DNA of 64,000 bases from Rhyacichthys aspro (lineage: Eukaryota; Chordata; Actinopteri; Gobiiformes; Rhyacichthyidae). How positions within the stretch are numbered: the first letter of the stretch is position 1; every line of letters starts with the position of its first letter. The stretch spans positions 19,266,051 through 19,330,050 of the forward strand of contig CM072170.1 of assembly GCA_036850595.1 (NCBI GenBank). The letters are read 5' to 3'. Both the position numbers and the translations under genes were made by a program. The notes beneath the pieces are model-generated. The model had not been told where the DNA came from. It saw nothing but the letters and a program-made list of their open reading frames with translations, and searched no databases. This document shows positions 1-11,735 of the stretch, in pieces.

Positions 1-945
1 CCACATGTTAGGGTTTTCAAGCATGAACCGCCTTTTTAAGGTCATCCCACAGCATCTAAATTGGAATCAAGTCCAGACTTTGAATAAGCCACTCCAAAAC
101 CTTCATTATCATTTTTTTTTCTTAAGCCAGTGAGAGGTGGATTTGTGTTTTGGATCACTGTTCTGCTGCAGAACCCAAGTGCCCTTCAGCTGGAGGTCAT
201 GAACTGATGAACGGACATTCTCTTTAAGGATTTTTTGGTAAAGAGCAGAATTCATGGTTTCATCAATAACAACAAGTTGTTCAGGTACTGAAGCAACAAA
301 GCAGCCCTAGACCCTCACACTAGCACAACCATATTTGACTGTTGGTATGATGTTCTTTTTCTCAAATGCTGTGTTACTTTTAAAGCAGATGTAACGGGGC
401 ACACACCTTCCAAAAAGTTCAACTTCTCATCAGTCAGACAGGATCTTTTTCTAAAAGTCTTTGGCAAAAGTGAGACAAGCCTTTATGTTCTTCTTGGTCA
501 GTAGTGTATGCCGTGGAACTCTGCCATGGATGCCACTTTTGCGCAGTCCGTTTCTTATGGTTGAGTCATGAACACTGACCTTACCTGAGGTAAGTGAGAC
601 CTGTAGTTCTTCAGATGTTGTGACTTTTTTCTCATCTGTTCCTGAATTTCTTTGGATGTCTTGCATGATGCATGATGTCTTGCTTTTCCAGATCTTTTGG
701 CCTACTTCACTTTGTCAGACAGGTTCTATTTAAGTGATTTCTTGATTTAGCAGGTCTGGCAGTAATCAGGCCTAGGTGTGGCTAGTGACATTTCTTATTC
801 ACTGTGCCACATATTTACCATCAGAATGTCAAAATGAGTGAGCCTTGTCTTTATTATATTTAGTACAAAATACAGTTTAAATCATTCAAATGTAACTCAG
901 CTTTCAAAAAAAAAAGAGAAGTGATTAATCACAGTCAATACAATC
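1..945 (-). mobile_element. Tc1-like DNA transposon, decayed, copy 1
   Basis: The whole stretch, read on the minus strand, follows the fish Tc1-like transposon type whose left part has the 'gccactccaaa' and 'ggatcattg...cctgctgcagaaccc' landmarks (seen here at about 90-170). The copy continues left of the window, so one terminal repeat is missing. The right part holds the landmark 'ggtctggcagtaatcaggcc' near 750-772 and 'aactcagctttc' near 895. Compared with the second copy (about 47705-50068), roughly 100 extra bases lie between about 795 and 893, so this copy carries a small insertion or rearrangement. It stops next to a TA microsatellite. Mutated and inactive. Confidence 0.85.
60..670 (-). 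pseudogene. Tc1-like transposase remnant
   Basis: The minus-strand frame from 666 down to 451 encodes a 71-residue piece of the transposase N-terminal DNA-binding half. It shows the family signature 'KVSVHDSTIRNGLRKSG' followed by 'HGRVPRHTLLTKKN', the second helix-turn-helix and its linker. Homologous coding sequence continues leftward to about 60 but is broken by stops and indels. The DD34E catalytic domain is degraded beyond recognition or lies outside the window. In the intact family the protein binds terminal inverted repeats and cuts and pastes into TA dinucleotides. No functional product is expected. Confidence 0.8.
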
Positions 946-955
946 GTTTCTGTGC

Positions 956-956
<1 letters not shown>

Positions 957-1029
<73 letters not shown>
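957..1029. repeat. (TA)n microsatellite
   Basis: About 36 uninterrupted TA dinucleotides. It directly follows the Tc1-like remnant. It accounts for the poly-(Tyr-Ile) open frames on both strands, which are not genes. Confidence 0.98.
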
Positions 1030-1032
<3 letters not shown>

Positions 1033-1229
1033 CGGCAAACAAGTCTTGTCAAGGATGGTCTTTGTACTGGCCACAGCATTATAACTTCACCAGATCAACA
1101 GTGTAAAACAGATGGCACAGTGACTCTTTTGGAAACACTAAATTATTTCTCAGTAGTTGTATTTCTCATTTGGTCGTGAAATTTTTTGTAAGCGCTGTGA
1201 TCCGTGCTGCTGTTTTCCCCTGGAGTCAG

Positions 1230-1520
1230 TCTCTGTGTTTACCAACCATTCAATGTGCAGCTCTTTGATCTATTGTAGTGTAATGAGCTTGTTTCATTTA
1301 TTAGGACAACATTTTTTGCCTAATTTTGATACAAGAATATCTGATGTGTCTGGGCCTTTTATTAGTATTCACAACAAGCTCTTTCAAGCTTCTAATGGCC
1401 TCATTTGTCAATTAGGCCACAATTCATCACAGAATTATCCCACAATTGTTATTGTCATGCATTGCTTATTTCATACAGTATTCATTCAATTTGCACTTTT
1501 TGCAAATCGACTTGTTAGTT
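1230..1520. promoter_or_regulatory. Candidate conserved non-coding block
   Basis: High-complexity stretch with several ATTA/TAAT-type homeodomain cores in mixed context (for example 'tgtcaattaggccac' near 1407 and 'cacagaattatccc' near 1428) and no repeat signature. This is a resemblance to teleost enhancer elements judged by eye; no alignment was made. A 122-codon open frame crosses it but has no recognisable domain. Confidence 0.25.
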
Positions 1521-2469
1521 TGTAGTATTAGGGATGGGTGAGCTGTCAGTACAATGTGAAAGCAAAAAAGATTTAGATGAGATGAGGCAAAAAAGTGATG
1601 TGAAGAGATTCTGTTTGAGCGTTTTGAAATTTCTTTCCCTTTTTATATCCAAGACAAAATATTTCTAGACTTAAGCCTTGATCAGACTGCACAATTCACA
1701 GTCTTATTTTGAAGTTGCTGATGAATTTTAGGTACAATCTGCCCAGCTGAACTTTGCAGTACTCATAGGAGAGGAATAACAGTTAAAGTGCTGCTAATTG
1801 TTCTGAACTGGTTAATGCTTCAACAGAAAGTTATTTCGGGCCTCAGCGTGGGTTGGATTTTCTTTTTTAATAATAATTGTATTTTATTGTATTATAGATT
1901 GATATTTCAGTATCATTTGTTGTGGACCAATGGCCTTTACATAACTTTGTAAAAAGAGCTTAGAGAAACAAATAAACAAAGCTTGTATTACGTAATAGTA
2001 GTTTCTGATGGCAGCTTTCTCTTATGTTTGTTGAAGCTGGGCTTAACAGTATATTTTCTGTAATTCATGTACAGCATGCCTGTATAAGCATGTGTAATAA
2101 TATGTGTGCATAATAAGTCAACAAACTGGTGTCATCAGAGGCGGCTCAAGAAGCTAAGAGTCCCCTAGCTAAGGGTATACAACAGAAGCTAACACTTTAT
2201 GGGACCCAGGAGATAAATGGGATGGCATTCTTGTTAGGGAACATATGTTTGGCTTATATCCCTTGCGTAAAGGTCACACTGAGACAGAGTAATAGCTCCA
2301 GCACATTCAGGGCTTTGCATGTTCATTTGGGCAACCATCTATTAGCTGTAGATGAGCCTCCGGAGCCTCTATATCAGTTATGAAGCTGGAATTATGCACT
2401 GAGTTATGAGTTGTAGTGTTATGTCTTTCCTGGGTTTAATGAAGACATCACTTTGTCGCAGAACTGCCT

Positions 2470-2800
2470 AACTGTTGCCATATTTAAGGGTATTATTGAG
2501 CATTTGGACAGTGTTTGAGCGCCAAGGCAACAATACAGCATGTTTTATAGTTTTATTGTCACCATTAGCCTCACTCACTGCAGCAGGAACCGTGCCTCCT
2601 GAATGGATATTCATTATTGCATCTTTCACCAGAAGCCAGTTAAAAGAATTGGCATGTTTTTGGCAGAGCTTGTGCTTAGTGGTCTGCAATTCATAAGCAA
2701 TTATTTATTTTCAAGTATTGACTTTTTCTTCCAATAGAACAAGGACATTAACTAATTAGAGCCAAACATCCAGCAGGAGAGATTAGTTAATAATTATACA
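2470..2800. promoter_or_regulatory. Candidate conserved non-coding block
   Basis: Complex sequence rich in TAAT cores, with 'tggatattcattattgcat' near 2602, 'aattcataagcaattatt' near 2688 and 'ttagttaataattata' near 2783. It is open on both strands (73 codons each), which suggests selection against indels or chance rather than a protein. Inference only. Confidence 0.25.
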
Positions 2801-4061
2801 TTTTTGTACAGAGCAGTTTTGGGAGACAACCCATACAGTTAATGAATGGTGGGTAATTATGGAAGATAAATTTGAAAAGACAATGCAAAACAGCAGTAAT
2901 AACATTCTTCCTGAATGTGTCTTCCATTTCCTGAAAACTAGCATTACATGCACCTTTTGATTGGTTTCGCTTTATTGTTTACTTACAAAACCCTCAGTCA
3001 AAGCATTTGGTAATCTGCTTCCACAGATTTAAATACTTTATTACATTTCATTCAAGTCTCTTTATGTATTGGAGAGTGACAGAGCTAAGTGTCAGGATAT
3101 TGCATGCTTTGAAAAACAGTGACTAATCTGAGAGTAAGAACTCTGATGGTGTTTTTGGCAGAGTCGCAGCAGTACTATGTCAAAAAGAAAGGCCAAAGGT
3201 CATGAGTCATGAGTGCAGTTCTCAGTCAAATATCTTTTGACCAGTCAGTCAGCTGTGGCCGAGGGACATGCAGCTTAAACCTACTGCAAAAATTAGTTTG
3301 AGAAAGCAGAAATTAACATCACCAAACCGTCTTATTTGTGGAAAAACTGATTCTAGATTTTCTTCTTGATTCTCTTTTTGCTGTCTTTTTGTGTTTCTCC
3401 AGATGCTAATGTGTGGGTCTACACTGTATGGTTTCATACAGTCCAGAAATGGCTTGTGTTTCCACTGTTGTATATATGCAGGAGAGAGTCAAGAACAAGC
3501 AGCTATGTCGCACAAGCCATAAACAAGAGCATTAACCAAGGGCCTGATTCCTACACTAATGCACCTGCACAATTAGTGCATTTATATGTAATTTTGGCAT
3601 ATAAATAAAAAATATAGCAATATTGCCAGAATTCTATTTGATATATTATTTTGGTCCACCTCAGATGATTTGAATACATAATTACAATACCCGAACTTAT
3701 TACATACGTACTATATTACTTTTTTGCATGTAAAATGTCTCAAACAAAATGAATGCACAGAACCTATATTTGATTCCAAAACTGAGACAGACTAATGCAG
3801 ACAATTTACAATTAGCAGTTCATTTTGCTCTTTTTCATGAGTTTTACCTTTGTGAGGAAGCTGTTCATGCAACACAGGAAAACATCCACAAATACACATA
3901 AAAAAATAGCTCAAAAGGGATGAACCAATCTGCCACTGTACAGCCCAACAGGCAAACGAGTCAACCCAAATACTGCAAAGAGACGCATGCACCCACCCAC
4001 CCCTGTAACATTTTCACAGATTTAGTTGGTATTAGTTTAGTTTGCTGAACCATACAATAGT

Positions 4062-4291
4062 CATTCATTCATCTTCTACTGCTTGGTCCCTGCTGGGGGG
4101 TCGAGGGTGGATGGAGCCTATCCCAGCAGCTATGGGCCTGAGGCGGGGCACTTTAGAGTCACCAATACACCTGAACATTCATTTCTTTGGACGGTGGGGG
4201 GAAGCCGGAGAACTGGAGAGAACTCACGGTAACACTGGGAGGACATGCAGACTCCTAACAGAAGGATCGAGTGTCCGCAAGCCCGGGGAAT
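4062..4291 (+). repeat. CATTCATCTTCTAC interspersed repeat, copy 1
   Basis: Begins with 'cattcatcttctactgctt' and contains the landmarks 'ggagcctatcccagcagc', 'cctgaggcgggg', 'tttctttggacggtgggggg' and 'aggacatgcagactcc'. This is a very common fish interspersed repeat whose parent element I cannot name with certainty. Two more copies occur in the window (5338 and about 11545). Confidence 0.85.
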
Positions 4292-5337
4292 AATCAAAAT
4301 AGTCAAATAAATGGTCATGAACATTTCAACTCTAATTAGAATGCAGATATTATTGCACTACATCATCTGAAATGACTAGGAGTGCATATACTAAACAATT
4401 AAATACACAAAAATTTAGTAGAAATTAAAAATGTACATAACCAAACTCATATCCTCTGTGTTTAAAAAAAATGAATAAATATTTATAAACTAGGCATACT
4501 AGTTTTTAATGAAGAAAAATTAGTATATCTATGTGATCTACGCATTTCATTCTAGGGTCTAACATTGATGCAATAAGTGCCGGTGAGGACTCCAGCTCTG
4601 GCATCTTAAAGCTTTGTGACAGTGTGGTCCGACAGCACAGCGGTAATTGCCCAGCACTGTTCAAGGTGTCTTTCGAACATTTCGTATACACTATTCCAAT
4701 GCATTTTACAGCACTGTATTAATCGGTGAGACGGTAGCATCATCTGTCTTAGCTTGCTCTCTAACCCCCAAATTCCATTGCATGCGTCTCCACTTTGATG
4801 CGGAACGCCACCGACAAACATTGCACAACCTCGCCCACTGGATGTGTTTCATATCCACTTTGGAGCCCCACACAGCTCAAAAGAGCATGAGAGGGAAATA
4901 CAAGATGTTGCAATAAAAGCCATTGATAAAGACATGTGCAGGACCAAAACAACTGTTGACGAAGGAGGACCAGAAAGTTTAGTTTGCAATCACTTTCGCT
5001 TTCACTTCTGCTCATACTGTAATAAAGATTGCATTGTTTGATAACATTTAGTTCAGCAAATTTATACAAAAATGTATCCTGCCTTACACTATACAGGAAT
5101 TATCCTGAGGGATAGCATTTATAGATATAGTTGTTATCATCACTGTTAAAATGTGTCTAAAGCCTACAGTTGATAAAGACTCACTTGTTATCATGATTTC
5201 CCATTGGAAATTAATGCAGGTCATTCTGTTTTCATCTGTGTGTAAACTTGGGGTAGTCATATAAAAAGGTATTTGTTGAAATTTTTCAATTTTCAAATTT
5301 TAACTTACCTTAACATCTTTGAGGAATACCTATATAG
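4292..5337. other. Non-genic DNA between two repeat copies
   Basis: AT-rich sequence without a recognisable gene or element. Overlapping short frames on both strands between about 4600 and 5070 have no family resemblance. Confidence 0.55.
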
Positions 5338-5550
5338 ATTCATTCATCTTCTACCGCTTAGTCCTGTTGGGGGTCACAAGTGGCTGGAGCCTATCCTAGC
5401 AACTTTGGCCTGAGGCGGGGTACACCCTGAACAATCCAGAGAAAACCCAAGGTAGCAAGGGGAGGACATGCAGACTCCTCATCAAACCCACAATCTTCTT
5501 GCTGTGAGACAAGATCGCTAACCACTTTGCCATCGTGCTACCCACCTAGA
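5338..5550 (+). repeat. CATTCATCTTCTAC interspersed repeat, copy 2
   Basis: Same family and orientation as the copy at 4062: starts 'cattcatcttctaccgctt', then 'ggctggagcctatcctagc', 'cctgaggcggggtacaccc' and 'gaggacatgcagactcc'. It lacks the middle part (the 'ctttggacggtggg' segment) and runs on into the 'tgctgtgagac...aaccactttgcca' tail that copy 1 does not show. Confidence 0.85.
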
Positions 5551-6489
5551 ATGTACAATAATAACAAATTATAATAAAGATATTGCAAAAGAAAACCTCT
5601 CCATTTCTGCTTTTTTGATGTTGTTTAACAAAGGGTTAAAAAAGTGAATAAATCCTGGTGTGCAGAGGCTGGAAGAGTAAAGCAGGGACCTTATGTTTAA
5701 CTTTACTTTGTGGTTAATATTCATGTGGTTTATTCACAACATTCATTCTGTAAAAGACACAGTGAATAGACTGACTTGAGGAGTGAAGCCAGATTGTTAA
5801 AGCCGAATTTGAGTAGCATGAGTTAGTCTAGAGGAGTAAAGTGTGGGAAAGAGGCCTCGGCGGAAGTAGACAGCTATTTCAAAATAAAACACCTGAAAGA
5901 TCACGGTCATCTATAAAATGAAAAATCAAATCATATACAGATTTTTCTTCACAGACCAGCAGCATTAGAGCCACAGACCACATTGGGGACACCTGGAGTA
6001 AAGAGAAGAATTCCTTTTTTGATTGTTTCTCAGCCAAGATATCAGTCTCTGTTTAAAAACAGAAACTGGTTTGTTTTTAAGACTTAATAATGTATAGGCC
6101 AGTTTTCAGAGTTGCTCATTTTTCCTTTGTTTAAGTAATATATTTATTTTTCAGAACAAGTCTTTTAGTAGAGTCTCCACACCCCACCTCCGCCTATAAC
6201 AAAGGCGGTGGCAGGGGGTGGGTGAGATCAGCTTTAAATCCAGTGTAATCTCCCTGAAGCTGCAGCGCTGCTCCACAGAGGCCTCATGAGCAGGAGATGG
6301 TCCGTTATGACTGGGCCTTTCATCTGGAAACAAGATTACATCTGAAGAATGTTTTACAGCCCCAGAATGACTTATTCCAGTCACATCCGCTTCAAGGAAA
6401 TGCACCACAGACTTTCAAAACCAGCACTTATATAATCTGCCTCAGACTAATATTTCCATCTATGCTCAGTGAGCTTGAGACAAGTTTAC
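5551..6489. other. Non-genic DNA
   Basis: No gene or element recognised. Near 5975 the string 'ccacattggggacacctgg' resembles the end of a hAT-type element, but I found no partner end. Confidence 0.5.
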
Positions 6490-6870
6490 ATCCAGCATCC
6501 ACAAGCAGACACAAAAAGATGGAGGAGCAGGTTAGTACAGAGCTGGAGGACGATGAGCCACATGGAGACCAAGGCAGGTGAGTAACACTGGAGATGGAGA
6601 GAATGACGACCGGAGTAAAAAACTGAAAAATAGAGTGTCCAAATCACTGAAAAGCCGGGAACTAAGACTAAAACTAAAACTGGCAGAGAGTGGAGGTTGA
6701 ACCAGGTTTACATAGGCAGAGTAGATTGCAGCTGGACCACAGGTGAGGTGATTTTCACAGGCAGAAGCTGGTGAAGAGTGGATGGCTCCTCCCAGGTAGG
6801 TTGGACAGACACACACGCAAACACAGAGGGGAGAAGGGGAGGAGGGGGAGAAAACAGGAGGATCATGACA
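6490..6870 (-). mobile_element. Divergent solo-LTR-like copy, no minisatellite
   Basis: Read on the minus strand it begins with 'tgtcatgatcctcc' (right end at 6870 on the plus strand) and carries the same 'gggaggagccatccactc' and 'cacctgtggtcca' segments as the LTR at 48370-49419. The other end near 6490 is only a rough match ('agcagacacaaaaagatgg') and no target duplication could be confirmed. It may be truncated. Unlike its relatives at 46495 and 48370 it has no tandem array. Confidence 0.65.
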
Positions 6871-7733
6871 CCAACACAGACATTCAGCGCTAAAAAGAAA
6901 GACATGCATAGAGAAAAGGGAAGCAAAGTGAAATGCAGATAAATATTGGTAAGGCATGTTAAATAAATCTGAGATAATTATGGGATGGTACAACGTAACA
7001 CTGAACTCAGAGCTGAAAGTTTAAGGTAAGCTCTAAACTTAAGTTTATGTAATATATTTGTACTTTTGGTGGTAAAGTATTACTATTACTTCTTTATGTT
7101 TTGTTTTTAGAAAAATGTCATGACCAATTGACAGCTTCAACCATTGTCAGTTTGTCTTCTGTCCATCCATTTAAATCCATAACAAGACTGTGACCGCTAC
7201 AACTCAGAATGCCATCTGATCTGTCCTCATTATTCATTATTGTAAACACATCTGTGACCTCTGATCCCAGCTATACCTTCATTTGACTCAAACTTGTCAA
7301 TGGCATGACCCTGAAGGATATAGTGTTTGAATAATTCACACACTATCTCAACCAATGGTACTAAATAATAAAAGGGATTGCTCAGTATGATTGCATCTAT
7401 GCTCCCCATAGGAAAATCTGTCTCTTAAATAGAGCCCCTGGGCCAAAACATAAATTGTTAGAAATTTAAGTGGAATGTTTCAAGTTAGAATACATATTTA
7501 TGTTCCCTAGAGCCCTCCATGTCCTGAGGTGCCCTTATCCATGGACAGATGTCCATTTTACTAGAATACTTGAGGTCTAATCCGTGACTTCCGTGAAAAC
7601 TGAAGATGAGATTGTACTGATATGAATTCATGTACAATCAGAAAACGTGCAATGATATGTAAATACCTGTAATTTTCAGAAAGCACTGCTGTAGGGTTGT
7701 AGAGTCTTGACATTTGAGTCACATTTTTATCAC

Positions 7734-7738
<5 letters not shown>
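6871..7738. other. Non-genic DNA
   Basis: Nothing recognisable: no long frame, no repeat landmark. Confidence 0.5.

Positions 7739-7770
<32 letters not shown>
7739..7770. repeat. (CT)n microsatellite
   Basis: Sixteen CT dinucleotides without interruption. Confidence 0.95.
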
Positions 7771-7771
<1 letters not shown>

Positions 7772-7773
7772 AC

Positions 7774-9474
7774 CTAACCTATCTATATTTTCTTTTGGTT
7801 GGTTGTGATGTGGCTGCCAAGGTCATAACTATCATTGAGGACACTGACATCATGCCTTTGATATTTTTATTACTAATTTGGGACTTCTTTCAGGGATACC
7901 TATGTTCTTTAAAAAGGGATAAATTGGGCCATGTGTTGTGTGACCTCCATACTTATATATATATATATATATACTTATACAAGTTCTTGGTCTTGGCCTT
8001 CTTTGAGACCATATCGTCTTACCTCTGCAGGTCTGGTGTCACAGTATTTTACTGCAACCTCTCCTTATCCAACCTTTAAAAGGTCTTGGGATTTTCTTAT
8101 ATCTATTTTTTTCATGAAGTTTCATTCTGTGCCACAGATAATAATACCTTTTTTTTACTTGTTATTTGATTTGCCCTGCATAAATCTTCTGCTCCTCAAG
8201 CCTTAGATTCCAAAATACAAAATAAAGTCAGTAAGAAGAAACTAACTATTTCTCATTGCTTTAAATCCAATCACATGTTGTAAGGTGATTTAAAAGATCC
8301 ATTTCAGCTTCAGGAGTGCACATGTGAGGATGGCTTTTTGTCCATATCACAACTGCATCTGTGAACAACGAATTCAACATTTGCAACTAAATGCATACAA
8401 AGAATGAAGAAAAAAACGTATCAAACTGACTGCTTTTGTCTCACTGAGTTGAGTGGGTTGGTCAGTGACCCAGGAAGAAACATATATACAACAATTAGAG
8501 TTCATGGACTACATAAAATCAAGTAATATTTTTTCTTGTTTTGTCAGTGTCATGGATCTTTGTTCAAACAGACAAATCAAAGGTCCAGAACTATTTCTTA
8601 CACATGTGAAAATGTCCAAGCCATAGCCATTTACAGGAAACTTAGCTCAGAGCAAGGCCTATAGTCTCTCCGTCACCTGGTAAAAAAAATCTAAACCTGT
8701 TCCATTTGACCTGCATATGTCAATTATAGCATACCTTAACATTTTTATTTTGTTTACTCATGTAAAGATTTTCACGGGTGACCACTTTTCCTGTCTGCTC
8801 TTTTAATTGTCCAAGTGTCAGTGGGGGATGAGAGATCTGATGTCTTTCTGTACAAACACAGTGAAACCCAGAGCAATTCACCAGAGAACAGTCTGGCTGC
8901 TGTATCAATGGGAAGGATTTATGAATATGGAAAATGATGGAGGGCTGTCAGTGATGATGGATGATGTTAGAGATAACCAATCAGTGTGTTTCTGTGCTTC
9001 ACTGCTCATCTTTCAGAAAGGCGTTGTGCATCTTGTCACTGAGGGAGGTCGGGGGGACAGGTCACAGGAGGCGTGTGATGTGAGCACTAGAACTACTTCT
9101 GACTCTGCTACAAGCTACAAGCTCAGCCATAAACCCTCTGGTGCCAAAGGAAAAGCATCAACACCCCTTTGGAGGTGACTTCACCAAAAAAGATGAGCCT
9201 CTCACTTATTTATTCATTTGGCATAAGACAGACTTTTATTTTTTAATTTACTACTAGCTAAATTGCCATACATATACATAAAGGTTTTGAGGCTTTAATT
9301 GACATAGATGCAAATCTTAGAGGACAGAACTCTGCGTAATAGTCTTTCCATTTGTTACGACCTTGCTCTTACAGCTGTAAGAAAAAGTGAAACAGTGGTA
9401 ACATTTGAAGGCTTTTATTAAAGCAAATAAAGTATATTCATATATGTATGATTATCATAAGTGTAGCTGTAGAA

Positions 9475-9476
<2 letters not shown>
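7774..9476. other. Non-genic DNA with a short (TA)n at 7953-7973
   Basis: No coding domain recognised. A 123-codon plus-strand frame at 8807-9178 has no family resemblance and no visible flanking exon structure, so it is not called as a gene. Confidence 0.5.

Positions 9477-9556
<80 letters not shown>
9477..9556. repeat. (GT)n microsatellite
   Basis: Forty GT units without interruption. It gives rise to poly-(Cys-Val) and poly-(Thr-His) frames that are not genes. Confidence 0.98.
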
Positions 9557-9560
<4 letters not shown>

Positions 9561-10996
9561 ATGAAATGTTGTGCAGTGATAGATGAGAGAAAACAAAAGA
9601 AAGTAGTTGGGTGCAGGCCGCCAGCAAACCAGCCGTCTTGTAACAAGAGCAAAGACAGTTAAGAGGGAGTCAGGCAGAAACTGAAGTTATATAGGCCAGC
9701 CTCTAGGGGGCACTGCCTCTAGTCTAGACAAAAGATCATTAGATCTTTTACGGCATCTGTTATTCAAATCCCCAAATTTTGGTAAATTTTGTAATTTTTT
9801 GTTTACTGCATATCTGCTGATAATAATCCAGTGACTATACCCTACAAATCACATTACTCAATACTGTGGGCTCACTATGTCATATGTCTTCTATCCATTC
9901 AATAACAGCACTCCATCTACATATCATATAGACAAACATTTGTCTGTAGGTTCCTTGTTCCCAGTAAATAACATTTAATTCAATCTCTATCATGCAATGT
10001 CAGGTGTATGTGATCAAACAACATTAAATATGTTATTTAATTCATTATGTAATTATAGTTACTTACAATTTTTTCATAAATACTGCATGAAGAGCCAGCT
10101 CTCCTCTCCACTTTTCAGCGGATATTCTTTATACTTCTGTGGCTCTGTTTGCTATTATTCTGTTTTGTTCAATTAGTTTGCTAATTATTCTGTAGTGATT
10201 GCTGTGGCTTCAGAGCTTATGTTACAAAGCAGCATTCATTACAACATATTGATTGCATCTAACACCGGACTGTCCTAATCTCAGACCTCATCACACAAAA
10301 CTGTGTGTAATTGTCGTCAAACTCAGTATGACCGTCAGTAGACAATTGCTAAAAGATGGGTTTAATATAAAACTCCAACCAGATCCACATTGGAATAATG
10401 AGGAGCATATGTCATAATACTGGTTGTTCATCACACAGCCAAACAAAACCACAGGACAATCCCAGTAGAGGCCTAAGAGGAGACGCAACAGCCTCCCACA
10501 AATTATCTGTTAAATGAACAGTGTATTGAAACTTTACTTTGAAACTTTACACATGTCCAAGATCTATTTATGATGATAATAATATCATAAATTACAAAAT
10601 ACTAAAAAACTAAAAACAAACAAAAAAAATGCTCTAAAGAATGCTCTAAACAAACTGACTTCTGTACAAAATTGGTATTGGATGAGACAGTGTTTTTTAT
10701 GTTAAGGTTTATATTAAAACAAAACTGACCTTTTAAAATTACATTCTTAATTGGGTATGTAGCGAGTCAATATTTGTGGTTGATTTTTGTGAACTCCCAC
10801 AAAACCTTACAGTGCAACTTCTTTATTTGTACAGATTCTTTTGTTTTGGATCATTATATAACATTGTTTTCGTATTAGTATAAGAAAAAACAAACGGTTA
10901 TTACTGAATAAGTATAGTTCCGTTACCTGTTGCACAGGGGCCATAATTAGTGTGACACACCCTCTTACCTTTTTTCGCAGCTGCCTCTCTGTCCCC
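9557..10996. other. Non-genic DNA
   Basis: AT-rich, no recognisable gene or mobile element. The stretch 10540-10800 is A/T homopolymer-rich. Confidence 0.5.
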
Positions 10997-11126
10997 AACA
11001 GTTGAGATGAGCAGTTGTGCTGGTAAGTCATGTCTCTGTGTCTCCCTAAAAAAACGTAGGGAGCTGTACTCGTGCCTGTGCTGGTGTGTCCACTAATCCA
11101 ATGCCTCTTGCTGCTGTTTTTAAAGG
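10997..11126 (+). repeat. Local duplication, copy 1 (with 37-nt GT...AG segment)
   Basis: Begins 'aacagttgagatgagcag' and ends '...tttttaaagg'. It is repeated about 390 bp downstream (11387-11479) at high identity. This copy contains an extra 37-nt segment at 11023-11059 that starts gtaagt and ends tag. Flanking sequence before and after the segment is continuous in the second copy. Confidence 0.8.
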
Positions 11127-11386
11127 TTTGTTTCATATACTTTGTGATAAAATAATAAGTGGTACTGCATTGTTTTAATGCTGATTTTATTTTCATTATT
11201 CTTTTTTTTTTTTTTTTTTAAATATGTGCTTTTCTGCACATATATTTTGTTTTTGACTGTTTTTATTTTTAATAAATACTGTAGATCACCAATGTAATAC
11301 ATGGTAGTACACTATATTATAAACATGTCAGATGTACATTATAACTGTTAGTAATATAAAACTGTATTAGATTATTGTATATGTAA

Positions 11387-11479
11387 AACAGTTGAGATGA
11401 GCAGTTGTGCTGGGAGCTGTACTCGTGCCTATGCTAGTGTGTCCACTAATCCAGTGCCTCTTGCTGCTTTTTTTAAAGG
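11387..11479 (+). repeat. Local duplication, copy 2 (lacks the 37-nt segment)
   Basis: Same sequence as 10997-11126 with a few substitutions, but 'ttgtgctg' joins directly to 'ggagctgtactcg' at 11412/11413. Either copy 1 gained the segment or copy 2 lost it. The GG at both edges also allows a simple slippage deletion. Confidence 0.8.
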
Positions 11480-11544
11480 GCATTAAACGTGCAGTTACCA
11501 CCTTCCTGTGTCCTTTGCCTATGTCCAAACCTGGTGACCACTGA

Positions 11545-11735
11545 GAACACGCTACAGGTGCATGGTAGCAGAGTGGCCAGTGCTCTCTAGTGGATGAATG
11601 TGAGTGAATGGTTGTGTCTAAATGTCAGCCCTGCAACCAACTGGCCATTGTCAGGCCCAAAGCTGCTGGGATAGGTTCCAGCCACATGCAACCTCCAATG
11701 GAGACCAAGCAGTAGAAGATGAATAAATGAATGAG
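11545..11735 (-). repeat. CATTCATCTTCTAC interspersed repeat, copy 3
   Basis: Reverse-oriented relative of the copies at 4062 and 5338. On the plus strand it reads '...gctgctgggataggttcc' and 'gcagtagaagatgaataaat' at the far end. It also contains the 'gtgaatggttgtgtctaaat' segment that the other two copies lack. Diverged. Confidence 0.8.

Larger units (their letters stand above)
1030..4061. other. Non-genic AT-rich DNA
   Basis: No recognisable coding domain, RNA gene or mobile element. Short open frames here match no protein family I know, and overlapping frames on both strands at 2468-2696 argue against coding. Two sub-blocks that resemble conserved non-coding sequence are listed separately (1230-1520 and 2470-2800). 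Confidence 0.6.

Noticed and set aside
1157..1525. 122-codon frame
   Set aside because: No recognisable domain and no neighbouring exons; treated as non-coding.
6532..6993. 153-codon minus-strand frame
   Set aside because: It mostly lies in the LTR-like copy at 6490-6870 and has low-complexity Ser/Phe-rich sequence.
8807..9178. 123-codon frame
   Set aside because: No family resemblance. The length is not exceptional for 64 kb searched in six frames.
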